Below, piece after piece: positions 10,110 to 22,338 of a stretch of 64,000 nt of DNA. The stretch comes from Dryas octopetala. Taxonomy: Eukaryota; Streptophyta; Magnoliopsida; Rosales; Rosaceae. The DNA lies in contig OY992839.1 of assembly GCA_963921425.1 (NCBI GenBank), forward strand, positions 13,557,409-13,621,408. Reading direction: 5' to 3'. A program made the position numbers and the translations under genes. How positions within the stretch are numbered: position 1 is the stretch's first letter; every line of letters begins with the position of its first letter. Below the pieces are notes generated by a model. It saw only the letters and a list, made by a program, of their open reading frames with translations, searched no databases and was not told the origin of the DNA.

Positions 10110-11443
10110 GAGCAAAATGCACCGTTGGTCCACTTATTATAGTGGATTTCCCAAGTTGGTCATTTCCATTAATTTTTAGTTACATGCCGTTAAAATTCAG
10201 CATGTACCATTTTTTTTAGGGCAAATGAGTCTTTTCCACCCCAAACCCACACCTAACTGATCCCAACCCTTCTTTCTTCTTCTTTTCTCCATTTTCTTTC
10301 TTTCTTCTTCTGCAACACACTCCCCAAACCACCATCTCCTCCGCAGCTCGTGCTGGTGTGTACGACACTGTCCGGCGGTGATTGCCGATGAGACTACCAC
10401 CACTAGTCTTGTCTATCTCCCCTCTTCCTCCCCCTGTGAGTAGAACACCCAAAAAAGCAGTGTAACGGAAAGCCCAACCTGAGAACGATCGGCCCCCATC
10501 GCCGTTGACCCATTTTTCCAGTGAAATTGAGACCGGCCACCACCCCAGTCATCTTCTCCTCATTGTTTTAAGAAAGAGGGTGGTCTTGGATCATTCATCG
10601 GATCACTGAGCACGACCAATCGACGTCGAGAAGCTGCAGCGGCTCTTGTGGCTTTATCGGCCAATTCCGACGGCCAATTGGGTTGACCCAGGTATCAAAT
10701 TTAATCCTCTCTTCATGTTCTTGCTATTGGTATCTTTGTTGTGGGCCAATTCTTGTGAAATTTGAAAACCAATTTAGGGAACCCACAACCACCGCGGGCT
10801 CCGCCGCGGTTGGTGGTTGGGTTAGGCTCCCCTCACCCGAATTTGGTCCCTTGGTTATCAATTGTTGCTTGTGAGTTGAATTGGGACTGAAATTATTGAA
10901 ATTTATGTCTTTCCAGGTGTTTCCGCCGTTGCCACCACCAGCACCGCCACCTATGGCGTTGGGTTGGTGGTGGATTCCATCTATCTTGGCCCGGTTGGGT
11001 TCTAGAAGACATTTCCAGGTTGAATTGTGTTTTTGGGTGAGTTTTTGTGAAGTTTTAGTGGCGGGCTGCAGAGGAGAGAGAGAGTGAGGGAGTCAGGGGA
11101 GAGAGATGGTGGTTTGGGGTAGGGGTTGCTCGGGTGGGTGAGGGAAAGAAGAAATTTTGTTTTTGACAAAAAGAAAAATAAAATTTGTATAGATGGTGGT
11201 TTGGAGCGTGTGTTGCGGGATCAGTTGGGTGTGGGCTTGGGGTGGAAAAGACTCATTTGCCCTAAAAAAAAATGGCACATGCTCTGCACATGCTGAATTT
11301 TAACAGCATTTAACTAAAAATTGACGGAAATGACCAACTTGGGTAACAGTGCAAAGAAAGTGGACCAACTTGGGACAAAAATTAATTTGTAGACCAACTT
11401 AGGAAATCCATTATAATAAGTGGACCAATGGTGCATTTTGCTT
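10110..11443. mobile_element. Mutator-like TIR element with GC-rich, gene-like cargo (Pack-MULE candidate)
   Basis: Inverted termini of about 150 bp: 'gagcaaaatgcaccgttggt' at 10110, with its complement ending at 11443. The matching continues through 'agggcaaatgagtcttttcc' at 10218, inverted near 11245. A 9 bp 'ttttatata' can be placed on both sides (10101-10109 and 11444-11452). The 1 kb interior (about 10260-11190) is much more GC-rich than the surroundings. It carries a CT-rich leader, CCG/GGC-rich stretches and splice-like junctions, resembling a captured 5' end of a host gene. I could not identify the donor. No transposase seen. Confidence 0.7.
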
Positions 11444-11630
11444 TTTTATATATATACACAAATTCACAAACCTGTCTATATTATGGACATAAATGCAGTT
11501 GTTGGGTAGGCTAGTTGAAAGGATCGTAAATTTACCCATAATGCACCAAAGTTTAATCTCTCTTCCCAAATAAAAAATATATATATTATGGACATAAATA
11601 ATGCATCTGGTCTTTTATAAATATATATAT

Positions 11631-12030
11631 AAGAATTCTCTAAAATTAACTGGTTAGTAAGTTAATACAAAATTAACCACCCTCTTGGGCCCACTGCACA
11701 ATGTAATTTTAAAATTCGAACCGTCTATTTTTTAGGCCCTACTTTAAAGATCATCCTTGTAAAAAATCTCCAAAATCGAAAGTCATTTAGCCATTTAATT
11801 ATAATAAGAATTATTTATATGTTTTTATCGAAAATACTAATCGTCTATTTATTTGATTTCAATTAGATGACTACACGATTTTCAATTTAGTTGATTTTTT
11901 GCAATGATGATCTTTGAAGTAGGGCCTAAATAATTGATGGTTTGAATTATGAGATTAGTTATGTGGTGGGCCCAAAAACATAGTTAGCTTCGTATTAACT
12001 TGCTAACTGGTTAGTTTTAGAGCACTCCTC
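11631..12030. mobile_element. Palindromic MITE inserted in TA-rich sequence
   Basis: About 36 bp imperfect inverted termini (left 'ttaactggttagtaagttaa', right complement near 11994-12018). The 'gaaccgtctattttttaggc' core occurs in both orientations. The flanks are (TA)n on both sides, consistent with a 9 bp 'tatatatat' duplication but not proof of one. About 400 bp and non-coding. Confidence 0.65.
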
Positions 12031-12039
12031 TATATATAT

Positions 12040-13338
12040 ATATATGTTTTAACTGTTCATATATAAGAAAAGTGATGTACGGTGCTTCTATTCTATAGGA
12101 GAAGGTACAGTCTCTTTTGTAAAAGAAATTATTCAAATGTTGCGGTGACTATAAAATTCATGCATGGTTTCTTAGTGGTTTGGCATTGGATTTGGAAGCT
12201 TCCCGTATATGGTCACAAGTTTTGGTTGTTATTGGAAGCTGCATTAAAGCAGTAAATAATTAAATATTTGATTGTAATTGTTGGCTTCATGAACATGGTC
12301 CATAAAGTCCATTTGGAGATTACACAATAATTTTTTTTTTTTTTTTTTTGGTCGTAAGAAGATTGCACAATAAATTTCATTATTTTTTCACCACTACTGC
12401 ATATCAGTATTTCACTACTCGGCCATACATTCTTTGAGTTGTTTTGATTTCTGTATTTTGATGTATTTGTTTTTTTCTATTTCTTTTTATGTTTGGTTGT
12501 GCTGCTTTTGGGTTTGGGTTGTGGATTTGGGCTTTGTGTTCTGTTTTGTAACCCAGGTGGAATCAACCCTAAATTGATGGGCCTCCCTTTGTTGCCCGTT
12601 TTAGCTTTGAGCTTTTCCCCATAAATGTTTCTGCCTAGACCAAAAAACCAAGAAATGAGAAATTTGAGAGACTAGTTAAATTTGGATCCTTTAAACACAT
12701 TTAGGCATTTAGCCCCTTTTTTAGAATTTTAGAAACCATATCTAATAGTGTTCGAAAAAGATTAAAGCACCACTATATAGGAGCTCTAGCGCTACTGATC
12801 AATTATCAAAATGGACTGAGATACAACCAGTAAAGGCAAGATCAACAAAAACCCAAAGACATTAATTTATACAGAAACAACTGAGTCCAACCAACTGGAA
12901 CCCAACGGATCAACAAGAGCATGAGCCAAGGGCTGAGGAGTACTCCTAACTAACTTAGGAATAAGAGTTAGAAGACTTACCAAAGAGGTTTTGGTCCTCA
13001 ACAACAATTTCTCAATTATTTAAAAATGAATTATGGGAATATTATTATTATTATTATTTATTCATGAGTAATGAATAGAAAATCATGGTAGGACCGATAT
13101 GATAGAATAAAAAGATAGACATCGTATGCACTTTAGTAAGAACGACCCGGATTACTAGTAATCTTTTTATTATTGCTAAATTAATTGGATAATTACTCTT
13201 TTAATGAATTTTTTTTATTTACTCTTTTCCTTAAACTTTACTTTATACTTACTGATCATGATATGAATCTAGATCATTAGTAAGATCAGAATTTGTTGAA
13301 AAAATAGAATAAATAAATAGTGGTATAGATATATAAGA
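12040..13338. other. Intergenic sequence, nothing recognised
   Basis: Contains a T run (12331-12349) and a G/T-rich block (12490-12560). There is no supported gene and no clear repeat structure. Confidence 0.4.
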
Positions 13339-14965
13339 AAATAATTTCTCTTATTAAACTATTAAAAACCCCCACTTTTGAACTTGAATTATTCAAAACT
13401 TCCAGCCTTAATTAAATTAATTCAAAATCCCCTATTAAGGATTTAATTTCTCCCAAAACCCCCTGGTCAACTATATCCAGCTAGGTTTGACCCCCCTTTG
13501 TTTTCAATATTCCAATTATAACCTTGAAAAAATATCAAGGCCAGCTATTTTGGAAATCGCTTTCTCTCTCCCCCAAACTGATCTATCTCTTCTCTCTCGT
13601 CACTTTCTTTCCCCGCGCCTGTTGACCGGCGATATCGCCGTCGTCTGGCAGCCAACGGGGATGAAACCGGTTGGGTTCTCCTCGCCTCTTCCTCCTCAAT
13701 CTATCCATGGCCTCCTCTTAACTAGAAAACCCACAAAAACCCAAACCCAGCCCGTGTTCGATCGTATTCTCTGGCGGTGACTTCGAGATTCCGGCGGTGT
13801 CGCAGCCGCTCTCCACTTCCAGAAGCTTTCTCTTGACGTGGTGAGTGTGATGGTGGTCTTCAATTTTTCAACTGACCACCGTGGACGGCGAATCGACTCC
13901 GAGAAGGTCCGAGACTTACCGCTGCCATTGCCTGCGATTCCGACGACGGATTGAAGTGGTTTCGGTCCCATTCTTCTCCCCTCGACATTCTCTCTCTACT
14001 GATATACAAATTTGTGTTCAATTGCTTCGAATTTCAAAAGCCCTAATTTGAAAACCCCAACCCCCGCTGCTGCCACTCTCAGATTTCGGCAACTCCGACC
14101 ACCCATGGTTAAAAGAACCCATGTTTTGTGAACCCTGTTTGATTTGTTGAACTGTCTGATCTTAAACAGGTACCTTGGCGATAGAAAAGTGCAACTGAAT
14201 TCAGTAAATTCAGTTTTAGTTTCTAGCTTAATTAGTGCAACTGTGTAAATTCAGTTTCAGTTCTAGAAAATTCAGTTTAACTTCCTGAAAATTCAGTTTC
14301 ACTTATAACTGTGTTTTGTATATAATTATAGTGTTTTGATTGAACTTGTTTTATTGTTCAGTTTCAGTTAGAATTTGAAGATTTGAAGATTTGAGGATTT
14401 AAGGATTTGAAGTTATGAATATTTTGATTCAGTTTTAATTGTAATTGAAAAAATGCTCAAAGCTCTGTAACTATTTTTTTTAGTGTTTATGTGAAATTGT
14501 TTCAGTATTTGATTTTAGTTTTTGAGAAATATTTAGTTTCAGCAAAAAAATTCAGTTTCAACAAAATTCAGTTTCAGTAAAATTTAGTTACAGTGACATC
14601 AGCGGATTAGCAGGCTAATTTAGAAATATAAGTTATAGGAGGTTTTGGGAGAGTTTCTAAATTGGTGGAGGTTTAGAGAAAGTTTTTAGGTGGTTACCGC
14701 TCAAAATTCAATTACAGTAAAATTCAGTTACAATGACGTGCGGTCAAAATTCCGTTACAGTGACGTGCGCTCAAAATTTAGTTACAGTGACATCAGCACG
14801 TGCGTCAGCGCGCGCGTCAGAACGCGTCATCGCGCATCAAAAGGGTAAAAAAGATATTATAAATTTTAGGGGGTTTTGAGAGAGTTTTCAGATGAGTGCG
14901 GGTTTAGGGAAACTTTTAAGATGGTTCGGGGGTTTAAAATTACAGACTATTTTTCTCTTCTGTAT
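13339..14965. mobile_element. Probable TIR element carrying GC-rich captured sequence
   Basis: The left end (about 13339-13465) has 'attaaaaacccccac' and 'cccaaaaccccct'. It is an imperfect inverted counterpart of the right end (about 14855-14965), which has 'agggggttttgagag' and 'gggggtttaaaatt'. Between them, 13560-14110 is GC-rich and gene-like: a CT-rich leader followed by codon-like sequence starting near 13661, without an identifiable product. A repeat-rich tail follows. The architecture resembles 10110-11443. No target duplication was confirmed, so this call is tentative. Confidence 0.42.
14190..14815. repeat. Degenerate 'attcagttwcagt' minisatellite
   Basis: More than fifteen short copies of 'attcagttt' or 'attcagttacagt' occur across this stretch. 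They end in a higher-order repeat of 'aaaattcagttacagtgacgt' type at about 14700-14790, which includes GC-rich 'gcgcgcgcg' sequence near 14808. The spacing is irregular. It lies inside the candidate element at 13339-14965. Confidence 0.6.
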
Positions 14966-16054
14966 TGGGGATTGGGGGATCGGGCATTTCTGGAGAACAA
15001 CAAATGGCAATTGTTTATGTGAGGATGACGTCACATATAGAAGATAGAAATGATGAGGTACTCTATGCTATTGTAGCATGATCAATCTCGATCTAATTGA
15101 AGAACAATGAGTCGTCTAAATTGTTAGTGTTTACTCTAGATTGATGTGCTAGTGCACGGAGGTGCATTGATAATCATGAGATTAACTTTGTAAAACATTA
15201 ATTTACCACAATGAACAAATCTTATAATCACTCACCGAGGATAAGTTGCGCTTAATCCTGAGGGAAGCAGTTGACACATATCATGCAATTAGTCTATTTG
15301 AACTGTCAAGGAGCTCTGAGATCTTATGAACTTTAAGTATACCAATATGATTTGGTAGACTAAATATAAGATTATGAGAACCCTAGCTAGCTTCTTCAAG
15401 AGATGGAATCTACCCTCTAGTATATTTAAGGGAGAAGAACCTCCCTTGGAGAAATAAGATCCCTTTGAGTAACGTTGATTACGAAGTCTAGCTAACCGAT
15501 TCAATGTTGGTGCATTGAATTGATTGTAATTAAGTATTAAGGTCTCAATTAATGATAATTAAGATGTGGATCGGAATGGACTGATTAGACAATCGGGTGA
15601 AACCCTTTCCAATTGCATTCACAAATATTTTAGCTAGAGGTGCAACACGTACTATATTTTGAGTTAGGGTACGTTCGCAATTATAAAAGTTCCTTATCAT
15701 TTGAGTGCAGCTAACATTTTGGTTATTTTACCTATCCTATTTCAAAACTCGTGTTGTAGTCCTTTTGAAGTTTAGACTCCAAGTAATCTAAATTGACATT
15801 TTGTTCGTCTCTTGTTTTTACATAAGTGAGTTTTGGTCATTTCACCCTGTTCTAGTGGTACATGATTCGGTTGATTGGTCGATCTCATGAAGTGTGGTAC
15901 TGAGAAAGTATAAGACTTAAGCGCTCGTTTGTAACATAAATGAAATCATTAGTGACAAAGTATAAGACTTGAGTGAAATAAATAAAGTATAAGACTTCAG
16001 TGAAATCATTAGTAACATAAATGTTAGTGACTAACAATTAAGCGCTCGTTTAAA
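14966..16054. other. Intergenic sequence with no identified gene
   Basis: This stretch is less AT-biased than its surroundings and may include decayed retroelement sequence. I saw no conserved retroelement motif and no supported open frame. Short direct repeats 'aagtataagacttnagtgaaat' occur at about 15908-16010. Duplication unit 1 starts next. Confidence 0.4.
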
Positions 16055-16107
16055 ATATGGACTAGATAGATATAGATTTAAAACATGAGTTTATTTTACA
16101 TTTGAAA

Positions 16108-16195
16108 TTTTTTTTTGAGGGGAGGGGAAATTGAACTTAGGTGCACAATTAATGGGTAATTCTACGACTCTTCCAACGGGCTACCCACAACTGCT
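16108..16195 (-). repeat. tRNA-like SINE fragment
   Basis: Read on the minus strand: 'tagcccgttgg' (A-box-like, 16173-16183), then 'gttcaatttcc' (B-box-like, about 16125-16137), then an A-rich tail (plus-strand T run at 16108-16116). This order fits a very short tRNA-derived SINE. The paralogous copy in unit 2 is at 23326-23415. Confidence 0.45.
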
Positions 16196-17900
16196 TAACA
16201 TTTGAAAATTTGTACTGGCCTTTTGCAACTTTATTAAAATTTGCATGTTTACGAAATAGGATTGCAATAAATTGTTACAAAAGCTAGCTCAAAAATATAA
16301 AATTCAGTATTGTTACTATAGTTTAGCATAATTTAGTTTGGCATTGAAACCCTCTATTTTTCCAAAACGATTGTATTCAATGGCGAGTACGTAAGGTCTT
16401 ATATAGGCATCCAGTAGAGTAAAATATCTGAAATATCAATCAAAATGCAAAGTACGTCAAATTTTCCATCAATAATTTGAACGGTGCTAATAATTTGGAC
16501 TTAATTCTTATCGTATTGAAAATTAATATAATATAAGATTAAAATTTTCAAAATTAAAAGAATAAGACCAAAGTAAAAATTTCATGAAAGTTTAGGGACA
16601 AAAAATATCATTTGGCCTAAAAGTTATAATACAACGAACTTAGTTGTACATTGTTAATCACATTTCAGTAATTAAAGATCATACTATTCGAAGTCAGGTT
16701 GCTTATTTGGGGTTTAAGTAAACATTATTTAATTTTATTTTATTCTTAAGAAGTTAAGATGATACATGCATAGTTGAACAAAAATTACCCAATGGTGAAA
16801 ATTTTGTGACATATGGCAGCCGCCTCCTTGACCTATCCCAAGGGATGGCCATGCTAGGTCAATGAATCGAGCTTTGCCATATGATCACTTCAATGAAAAC
16901 ATATGACAATTATAACTAAAATGCATAAGCAAAAGTCACTTGACCTTTTTTTTTTCTTACTTTTTAATCTAGTTAAAAGACACTTGACAGTAAAGTACCA
17001 TAATTAATTACTTGTAACGCATGCAAGCCTGCTGCCATTCTCTTTCAAGAGTATCTATGTAATTCTCTAATTAATCCCCAAAGATACAAAAACGACCAAA
17101 CTGAAGAAAACACTAACAATTTAATTAACATCAATGAAATACACTTTATTGCATTATCTGCTATGAAGTAAGTAATAATGCAGAACTTTATAAAAAAACA
17201 AAAATTAACAAAAATTGGAGAAAATATGCATGGATATACATATATGGTCTGCAAATACATAAACGACCTCCATGGTAGAAAAAAAGAAAAGGCAATGTGA
17301 TCACCAGGATTTGATTGCCTGCCTGCCGGAGACAGGCAGTGATTGGAGAACCGCAGGAGGTGGGGACTGGAAAATTGTACGGAAGAACGCCTTAGTTTCA
17401 ACCTTAGAGATATGATGAATAAGCCTATGCGCATCATATACATAATACACGTGGAGGTAGCATGGACCTGCCTCGTCACCTTAATTTTTTTTTTGTTTTC
17501 TTTATAGGAAATAAATAATTTTTTTAAGCACTTGCCCATTGTAATTGAAAACGTACCAAATTGTATTCATCTCAACTTTGTACAGAAGAATATGTCACGT
17601 ATGACCACGATGACTTCCTATGATGGGCAATTAGACTAATCATATATGTTAACATCACAACATGATAATAACGTGGTATGATGGTTCACTTAAATTTTTT
17701 TTAAACTTGTAGAAATGAATAATCCTTATATGTAAGTATATTTAGTCTAATGATCGGATTAGGTCGGAACAAAAAGAAATATATGTGTCGGTGTCACTGC
17801 CTCATTCTTGCTTGGAGCTGAGGCTCTCATTCTTTCACTGCCTCTGCCTTTTTAATAGCTGTAACTTGTAAGTAGTGTTAGTCCTCCACTCTGCCTTCTT
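16196..17900. other. Non-coding part of duplication unit 1
   Basis: Matches about 23416-26340 of unit 2, except that unit 2 has an additional block of about 1.35 kb (about 24460-25820). A minus-strand open frame at 17045-17539 has a partial counterpart at 25774-26109. It resembles no protein family I know, and the shared part is simply duplicated sequence. Confidence 0.5.
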
Positions 17901-17904
17901 ATCG

Positions 17905-17992
17905 TTTTTTTTAGTTGGAGAGACAAAGAGATTGAACTTGAGTGCATTGTGGATAATTCTACAGCCTTTCTAACTGGGTTACCCAACAACTG
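17905..17992 (-). repeat. tRNA-like SINE fragment
   Basis: Minus strand: 'gggtaacccagttag' (A-box-like, about 17970-17984), then 'agttcaatctc' (B-box-like, about 17929-17941), then an A-rich tail (T run at 17905-17912). Same small family as 16108-16195. The unit 2 counterpart is 26352-26440. Confidence 0.45.
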
Positions 17993-18345
17993 ATGCTTTC
18001 TTATTGTTTTATTTTTATGTATATTTTCAGAAACTAGGCTTTACTAATACAAACTCTCTGTTACTTAATTATACATACTCAAAGGGAACCAAAGCAAAAG
18101 AACTTAGGGGCTTAAATTGTAAATGAACACCATTACACCAAGTATTCGATTCAGAATGAGGACATTATTAACTGTTACCTCTAATATTATTGTTATTAAG
18201 ATTGATGGCCAAGTACATATATATGTGTCTGCAGCCTTCGTTATTATTTGGTAGGAGCTAGCTCAGAGAAAATTTAGTGCATAAATGTGGTAGTGATTGG
18301 CAAGCTAGGCTTATACAAAATACAGCAGCAGCTAGCAGTAGCCAG

Positions 18346-19484
18346 CTAGCTGGTAAGGAAGCGCCTTGCAATGTTGCCATTTGCACCTTTGGGGAAGAAT
18401 CCGCCGGGAAGGGATTGGTTGGCAGTTGCATATACAATCCTCAAGATCTCAGTTGCTCCTCTTGAATACGAACGCGAATTCACATCTGCTGACAGCAAGT
18501 TAGAGGTGGTCTTGTTCTCCGCCCCAAGCGTCTCGGGGACTATGATGCCTTCGTCTTTGTTACCACACATGGCAAGCCTGTTCCTAAGCGCAGAAATAAG
18601 GTTGGTGAAATCAGCCACTGTGAGGTTGTATGGCATCACTGTGTGGTTGGCTCTCTCACTCAGTTTTGTACGTATCACTGCATCTTGTCCAGACTCAACA
18701 CCCACTCAACACCCAATAGTGATGCAACCAACTAATTCAAGTGGTGGAAGAAATCAGCCAGTAATTAAACATGACCCATGCAATATATACATAATCAAGA
18801 AATTAATCAAACTGATTAATTAGTTCTTACTCTGCGATTAGTAGAGGATTTAAGGTTTGGAATGGTGTCAACATAGCCTACTAGTCCCACATAAGGGATG
18901 GCATAGGATGCTAACAGATAATTGAGTGAGTTTGCATACGGATCAAAAGGAGGTTTCAGGTTGAAACCCAGTGCTTGGTCAAATAGTTTTGCCCAATTCT
19001 GACGGCTCAGGTCTAACAGAGGCCTTGGGAATCCTCCTACTGTTGTAGTAATTGCTCTGAAAATTCATGTACATATAAAACTTCAAAAAATGTATATGTA
19101 CGTGAAGTAGTTGATGGATCATGAATGTATATATAATTATATATTCACATACCTGAGATGACCAACTTCTTGGTAAGCGAATTCTTGGAAGATGAGAAGA
19201 ACAAAAGGGTCGTCGTCGAAATTGGCCTTCTGAGGTCCAATGGGAGGAGGACCGCCTTTGGTCAACTCTGGACTGATTTGATCGAGCCCTTTGCCAAGAG
19301 CACCCTGCAGAAAAAACTCAGCCTCCAAGAATTCCAAGTTCAAAGCAAATTGAATCCGCTCAGTGTCATTGGCTTCAATGGGTCCGCAGTTAGCAGGAGA
19401 ACCAAGGCTGCAGAGATTTTCCAGTGCAAGAATAAAAACAAAGGCTTTGAAATAAGACGCTGAAGTTATAGCCATTGCTTTCAT
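18346..19484 (-). pseudogene. Desiccation-related protein PCC13-62-like, frameshifted copy
   Basis: Three exons with GT-AG introns: 19153-19484 (start Met chosen at MKAMAITSAS; an upstream in-frame Met lies at 19505), 18831-19056 and 18346-18731. Exon 1 encodes a signal peptide and then a ferritin-like domain with 'LEAEFFLQGALGKG' and 'LIFQEFAYQEVGHLR'. The family is the ferritin-2 type of desiccation/seed proteins. In exon 3 an 11 bp unit 'actcaacaccc' is tandemly duplicated (18693-18703 and 18704-18714). This shifts the frame and brings a TGA at 18675-18677, so the product would be about 204 residues against about 310 for the intact copy at 26794-27921. The rest of exon 3 is still open in the original frame, so the lesion is recent. 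A TATA-like box lies at 19558-19567. Confidence 0.88.
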
Positions 19485-19557
19485 ATATATGATATATGCA
19501 ACCAAACTAGTTGATCAAAAAAGTGTTGCTATTTGTGAACTGTGCATTGCCAAGCTT

Positions 19558-19567
19558 GTATATATAG
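19558..19567 (-). promoter_or_regulatory. TATA box of desiccation-protein copy 1
   Basis: Reads 'ctatatatac' on the minus strand, about 75 bp upstream of the chosen ATG. In unit 2 the same place (27996-28013) has expanded into a longer TA run. Confidence 0.55.
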
Positions 19568-20225
19568 ACATGCAATTAAGTCCAAAAATATCTGTTTAAA
19601 TTAATGCCTCACTTTCAGTCAAATATGGCTTGAGCCAACTTTTACAGATATTTTGATGTCTCAATTTACTGTTTTGGTTTTAAGTTGTGGGTAAGTTATT
19701 GTCCACTTGTTTTTCTAAGGAATGGTTGATCTTGTGCCATGTCTAAGATTAGTTTTGGTGTTGACTTAGGAACTTGTCCTAAGCTTCATAATCTATCATT
19801 CAGAACACATCTAAAAAATATCAATTAAAGTGCAGCAAGCTAGCTGCGACACTTTCTGTAGAATTCTCTCACTCTCTGTTCTTCACCTTTACTGCAACTC
19901 TTCTTCTACTCTTTCTTGAGATTGTTTGAGTGCAGGTAAATGTTGGAATTTGATTCTAAGCTTACAAGTAATCTAACACACTTATATTAATAAAAGATAC
20001 AAGTTAGGCAAAAATAAGAACAAAGAAGTTCAGAGAGAGAAGAGAGACTTTCTGGTATATAAAATATGATATAGTAGATCTGGTTTGATCTCATCTTCTT
20101 ATGATATTTAATAAGTTACATAAAGTATTTTAGAAACATAAATATCTAAGGTAATAATCTCAGCCATTAATTGTGAGTTTAAGTGTCAAACCATCTAACA
20201 TATAAGCCATAACAATTAAGTTAAA

Positions 20226-20659
20226 TGGTTTTTTTCATATTTAGTACCTGAACTTTGACCATTGTCTTAATGTGGTACCTAAACTTTTATTTGTCCCAAT
20301 TGAGTACTTAAACTTTTATTTTGTGTCTAATAGATACCAAAATGAATTTCTGTTAAAATTGTCAACAAAAGTTAGGGGCAATATAGTCACTTCAAAAAAT
20401 TTATATTTAATTTTTAATTTTTAATTTTTTTTGTTTGTTGTGTGTTTTTTTTTTAATAATTTTAAACATATAAAGAAAATAATTAAAATATACTTTGACT
20501 ATATTGCCCCTAATTTTTATTGACAATTTTAACAAAAATTCATTTTGATACCTATTAGATACAAAATAAAAGTTTAGGTACTCAATTGGGACAAATAAAA
20601 GTTTAGGTACCATATTAAAACAAGAGTCAAAATTTAGGTACTAAATATAAAATAAACCC
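20226..20659. mobile_element. Mutator-type MITE with 9 bp target duplication, private to unit 1
   Basis: A palindromic element. The left end 'catatttagtacctgaactt' is answered by 'aatttaggtactaaatat' on the right, and the arms extend to about 20390 and 20500. An exact 9 bp duplication 'taagttaaa' flanks it at 20217-20225 and 20660-20668. The equivalent part of unit 2 (near 28630) lacks it. Non-coding; a minus-strand frame at 20407-20613 is a shadow of the AT-rich arm. Confidence 0.85.
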
Positions 20660-20689
20660 TAAGTTAAAGCATAAAGCAAAATAAAAAAA

Positions 20690-20981
20690 GATATTTTCTG
20701 TCAAAATTGGATCGAGGATCGATTGTAAAATTTATGTGTCGGTGGAGATGATAGATAGTGAGACGAAGTTGCTTTTGTTGGCAAGTCATCCACGTACTGT
20801 TGAAGAATATTTACTTCAACCAATGAGATGTGGATTTCATTAGACAAAAGAATGTTCGGAAAGCAGCACAAGACCCTACTCAGCTAGAAAAAGCACTCGA
20901 TGAGTAACAATTTTATGGTCACGCTGCTAATGTTTCATAGTTGTAAGATTTTGATCATCTATGATGTATAATAGATGGATG

Positions 20982-21013
<32 letters not shown>

Positions 21014-22120
21014 CACATTATGGTTGGCAATTGGTCAAAAAAAATTTTATGAGTTATTTGCACACATGGTGCAAAGTCTAGGTGGTAAATGTACAAAATA
21101 ACTATTTTTTATTACTTTCCATTTTGTCCTTGAACAAAATTTTAAAAAGCTAATTTTTTTGAGAAAATTGAAAATGCATTTCTAAATAATTTTTGTAATG
21201 AAAATATATATTTTTGCATTTCAATTAAAAATAAAAAAAATATTAATCAACCAAAAATGGTGGTTGTGGTGGCTGTGAAGTACTACTGCAACGGTGGTGG
21301 ACCGGTGGTGGCTAAGAAGTGTGAAGGTGGGAGTTTGATTAATCATTTTTAATTCTAGAATTTTTTAGTTTATAAAATAAATATTTCTAATGAAATATAA
21401 TTATTTTAATGTATTTTCAAACACTAACAGGTTTACGATATTAATCTTTTGTGCTTGAAGATCAGCATGCATCTTTCCCTCCAGTCATGAATACTGATAG
21501 CTGATGGTGTGGTTAATGTAATTGGGTAGACCTGTAAAGAACACAAGCAAAGGCCGATAATTTTATTGAGTATGAAACTTTTTGGCAAGTAAAAAAGCAA
21601 GTATTTTTAAATGTGTTATATATAAATTGACGATAATATCTTTAGACTTAATAGAAAATTGAATGGAATGTAATGATAGGTGTCATATTAGCACCCTTTG
21701 TAAAGTATGGGTGACAATTGGCCAAAAAAAGTGATATTTGCACACATAGTGCAAAGTCTGAATGATAAATGTGCCAAATAGCCATTTTTCTTTAAATTTG
21801 TTTAAGGATAGAGTTGGGAAAAAAATAAATTATGGGTTCAACCGTTTCAACTCAGTAGAATAGGTTGGTCAATTTTGAGCCACTCTTTCTGTTTTCACCA
21901 TTGCTGTGGAAAGGTAGCTTCCAAACTCCAAAGTGACACATATTAGGAAATTCAAGTTTCCTTTAAAAAAAAATCAAGATAGTTGGTATGAAACACGCAA
22001 TCTTAACTCGCTGCTGGCATTCTTCTAGAATGAAAGTTGCAGTTTGTGTTTTGAAGCAGTCCAACACCATTAATTCCCACAAGAAAATAACTTACCTGCC
22101 CCGTGTTAGGGGACAGGTGG
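20690..22120. other. Non-coding part of unit 1, homologous to 30150-31855
   Basis: Includes a shortened form of the unidentified frame of unit 2 (compare 30162-30419). Here an in-frame stop follows the 'MRCGFH' codons near 20840. Also contains an (AT)n run at about 20984-21011. No gene supported. Confidence 0.5.
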
Positions 22121-22126
22121 TATCAC

Positions 22127-22268
22127 AAGAGAGAAAGAAAAAGAGAGAGAGAAAGAAAAAGAGAGAGAGGAGAGAGATAGAGAGAGAGAGAGAGGCTGGG
22201 ATGGGGATGTCAGCTGGTGTCATCGGGGGGGTGCAGGCAAGTTCTTCTCATAACCCCCCCCCCCCCCG
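22127..22268. repeat. GA-rich microsatellite followed by poly(C)
   Basis: A (GA)n and GAAA-rich tract at about 22127-22194 and a C run at about 22253-22267. The same pair recurs in unit 2 (31866-32034) with different repeat numbers. Confidence 0.8.
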
Positions 22269-22302
22269 CCGTAAATATTTCAACTAAGATATGTCTCCAT
22301 GA

Positions 22303-22307
22303 CTATG
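22303..22307. other. Empty insertion site of the chromovirus (CTATG)
   Basis: Unit 1 reads 'catgactatgactctgag' without interruption. In unit 2 the CTATG is duplicated around the retrotransposon (32071-32075 and 37657-37661). This is the preserved pre-insertion state. Confidence 0.93.
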
Positions 22308-22338
22308 ACTCTGAGTAATCAAGTGCTCCACTTCTCTG

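Noticed and set aside
17045-17539. 164-codon minus-strand frame, partly conserved at 25774-26109
   Set aside because: The shared part follows from the segmental duplication. The rest differs between units and resembles no protein; both strands are open there, as expected of repeat-poor AT-rich sequence.
20744-20960. Coding gene in unit 1 equivalent to 30162-30419
   Set aside because: An in-frame stop after 'MRCGFH' and lack of any known domain argue against a maintained gene.
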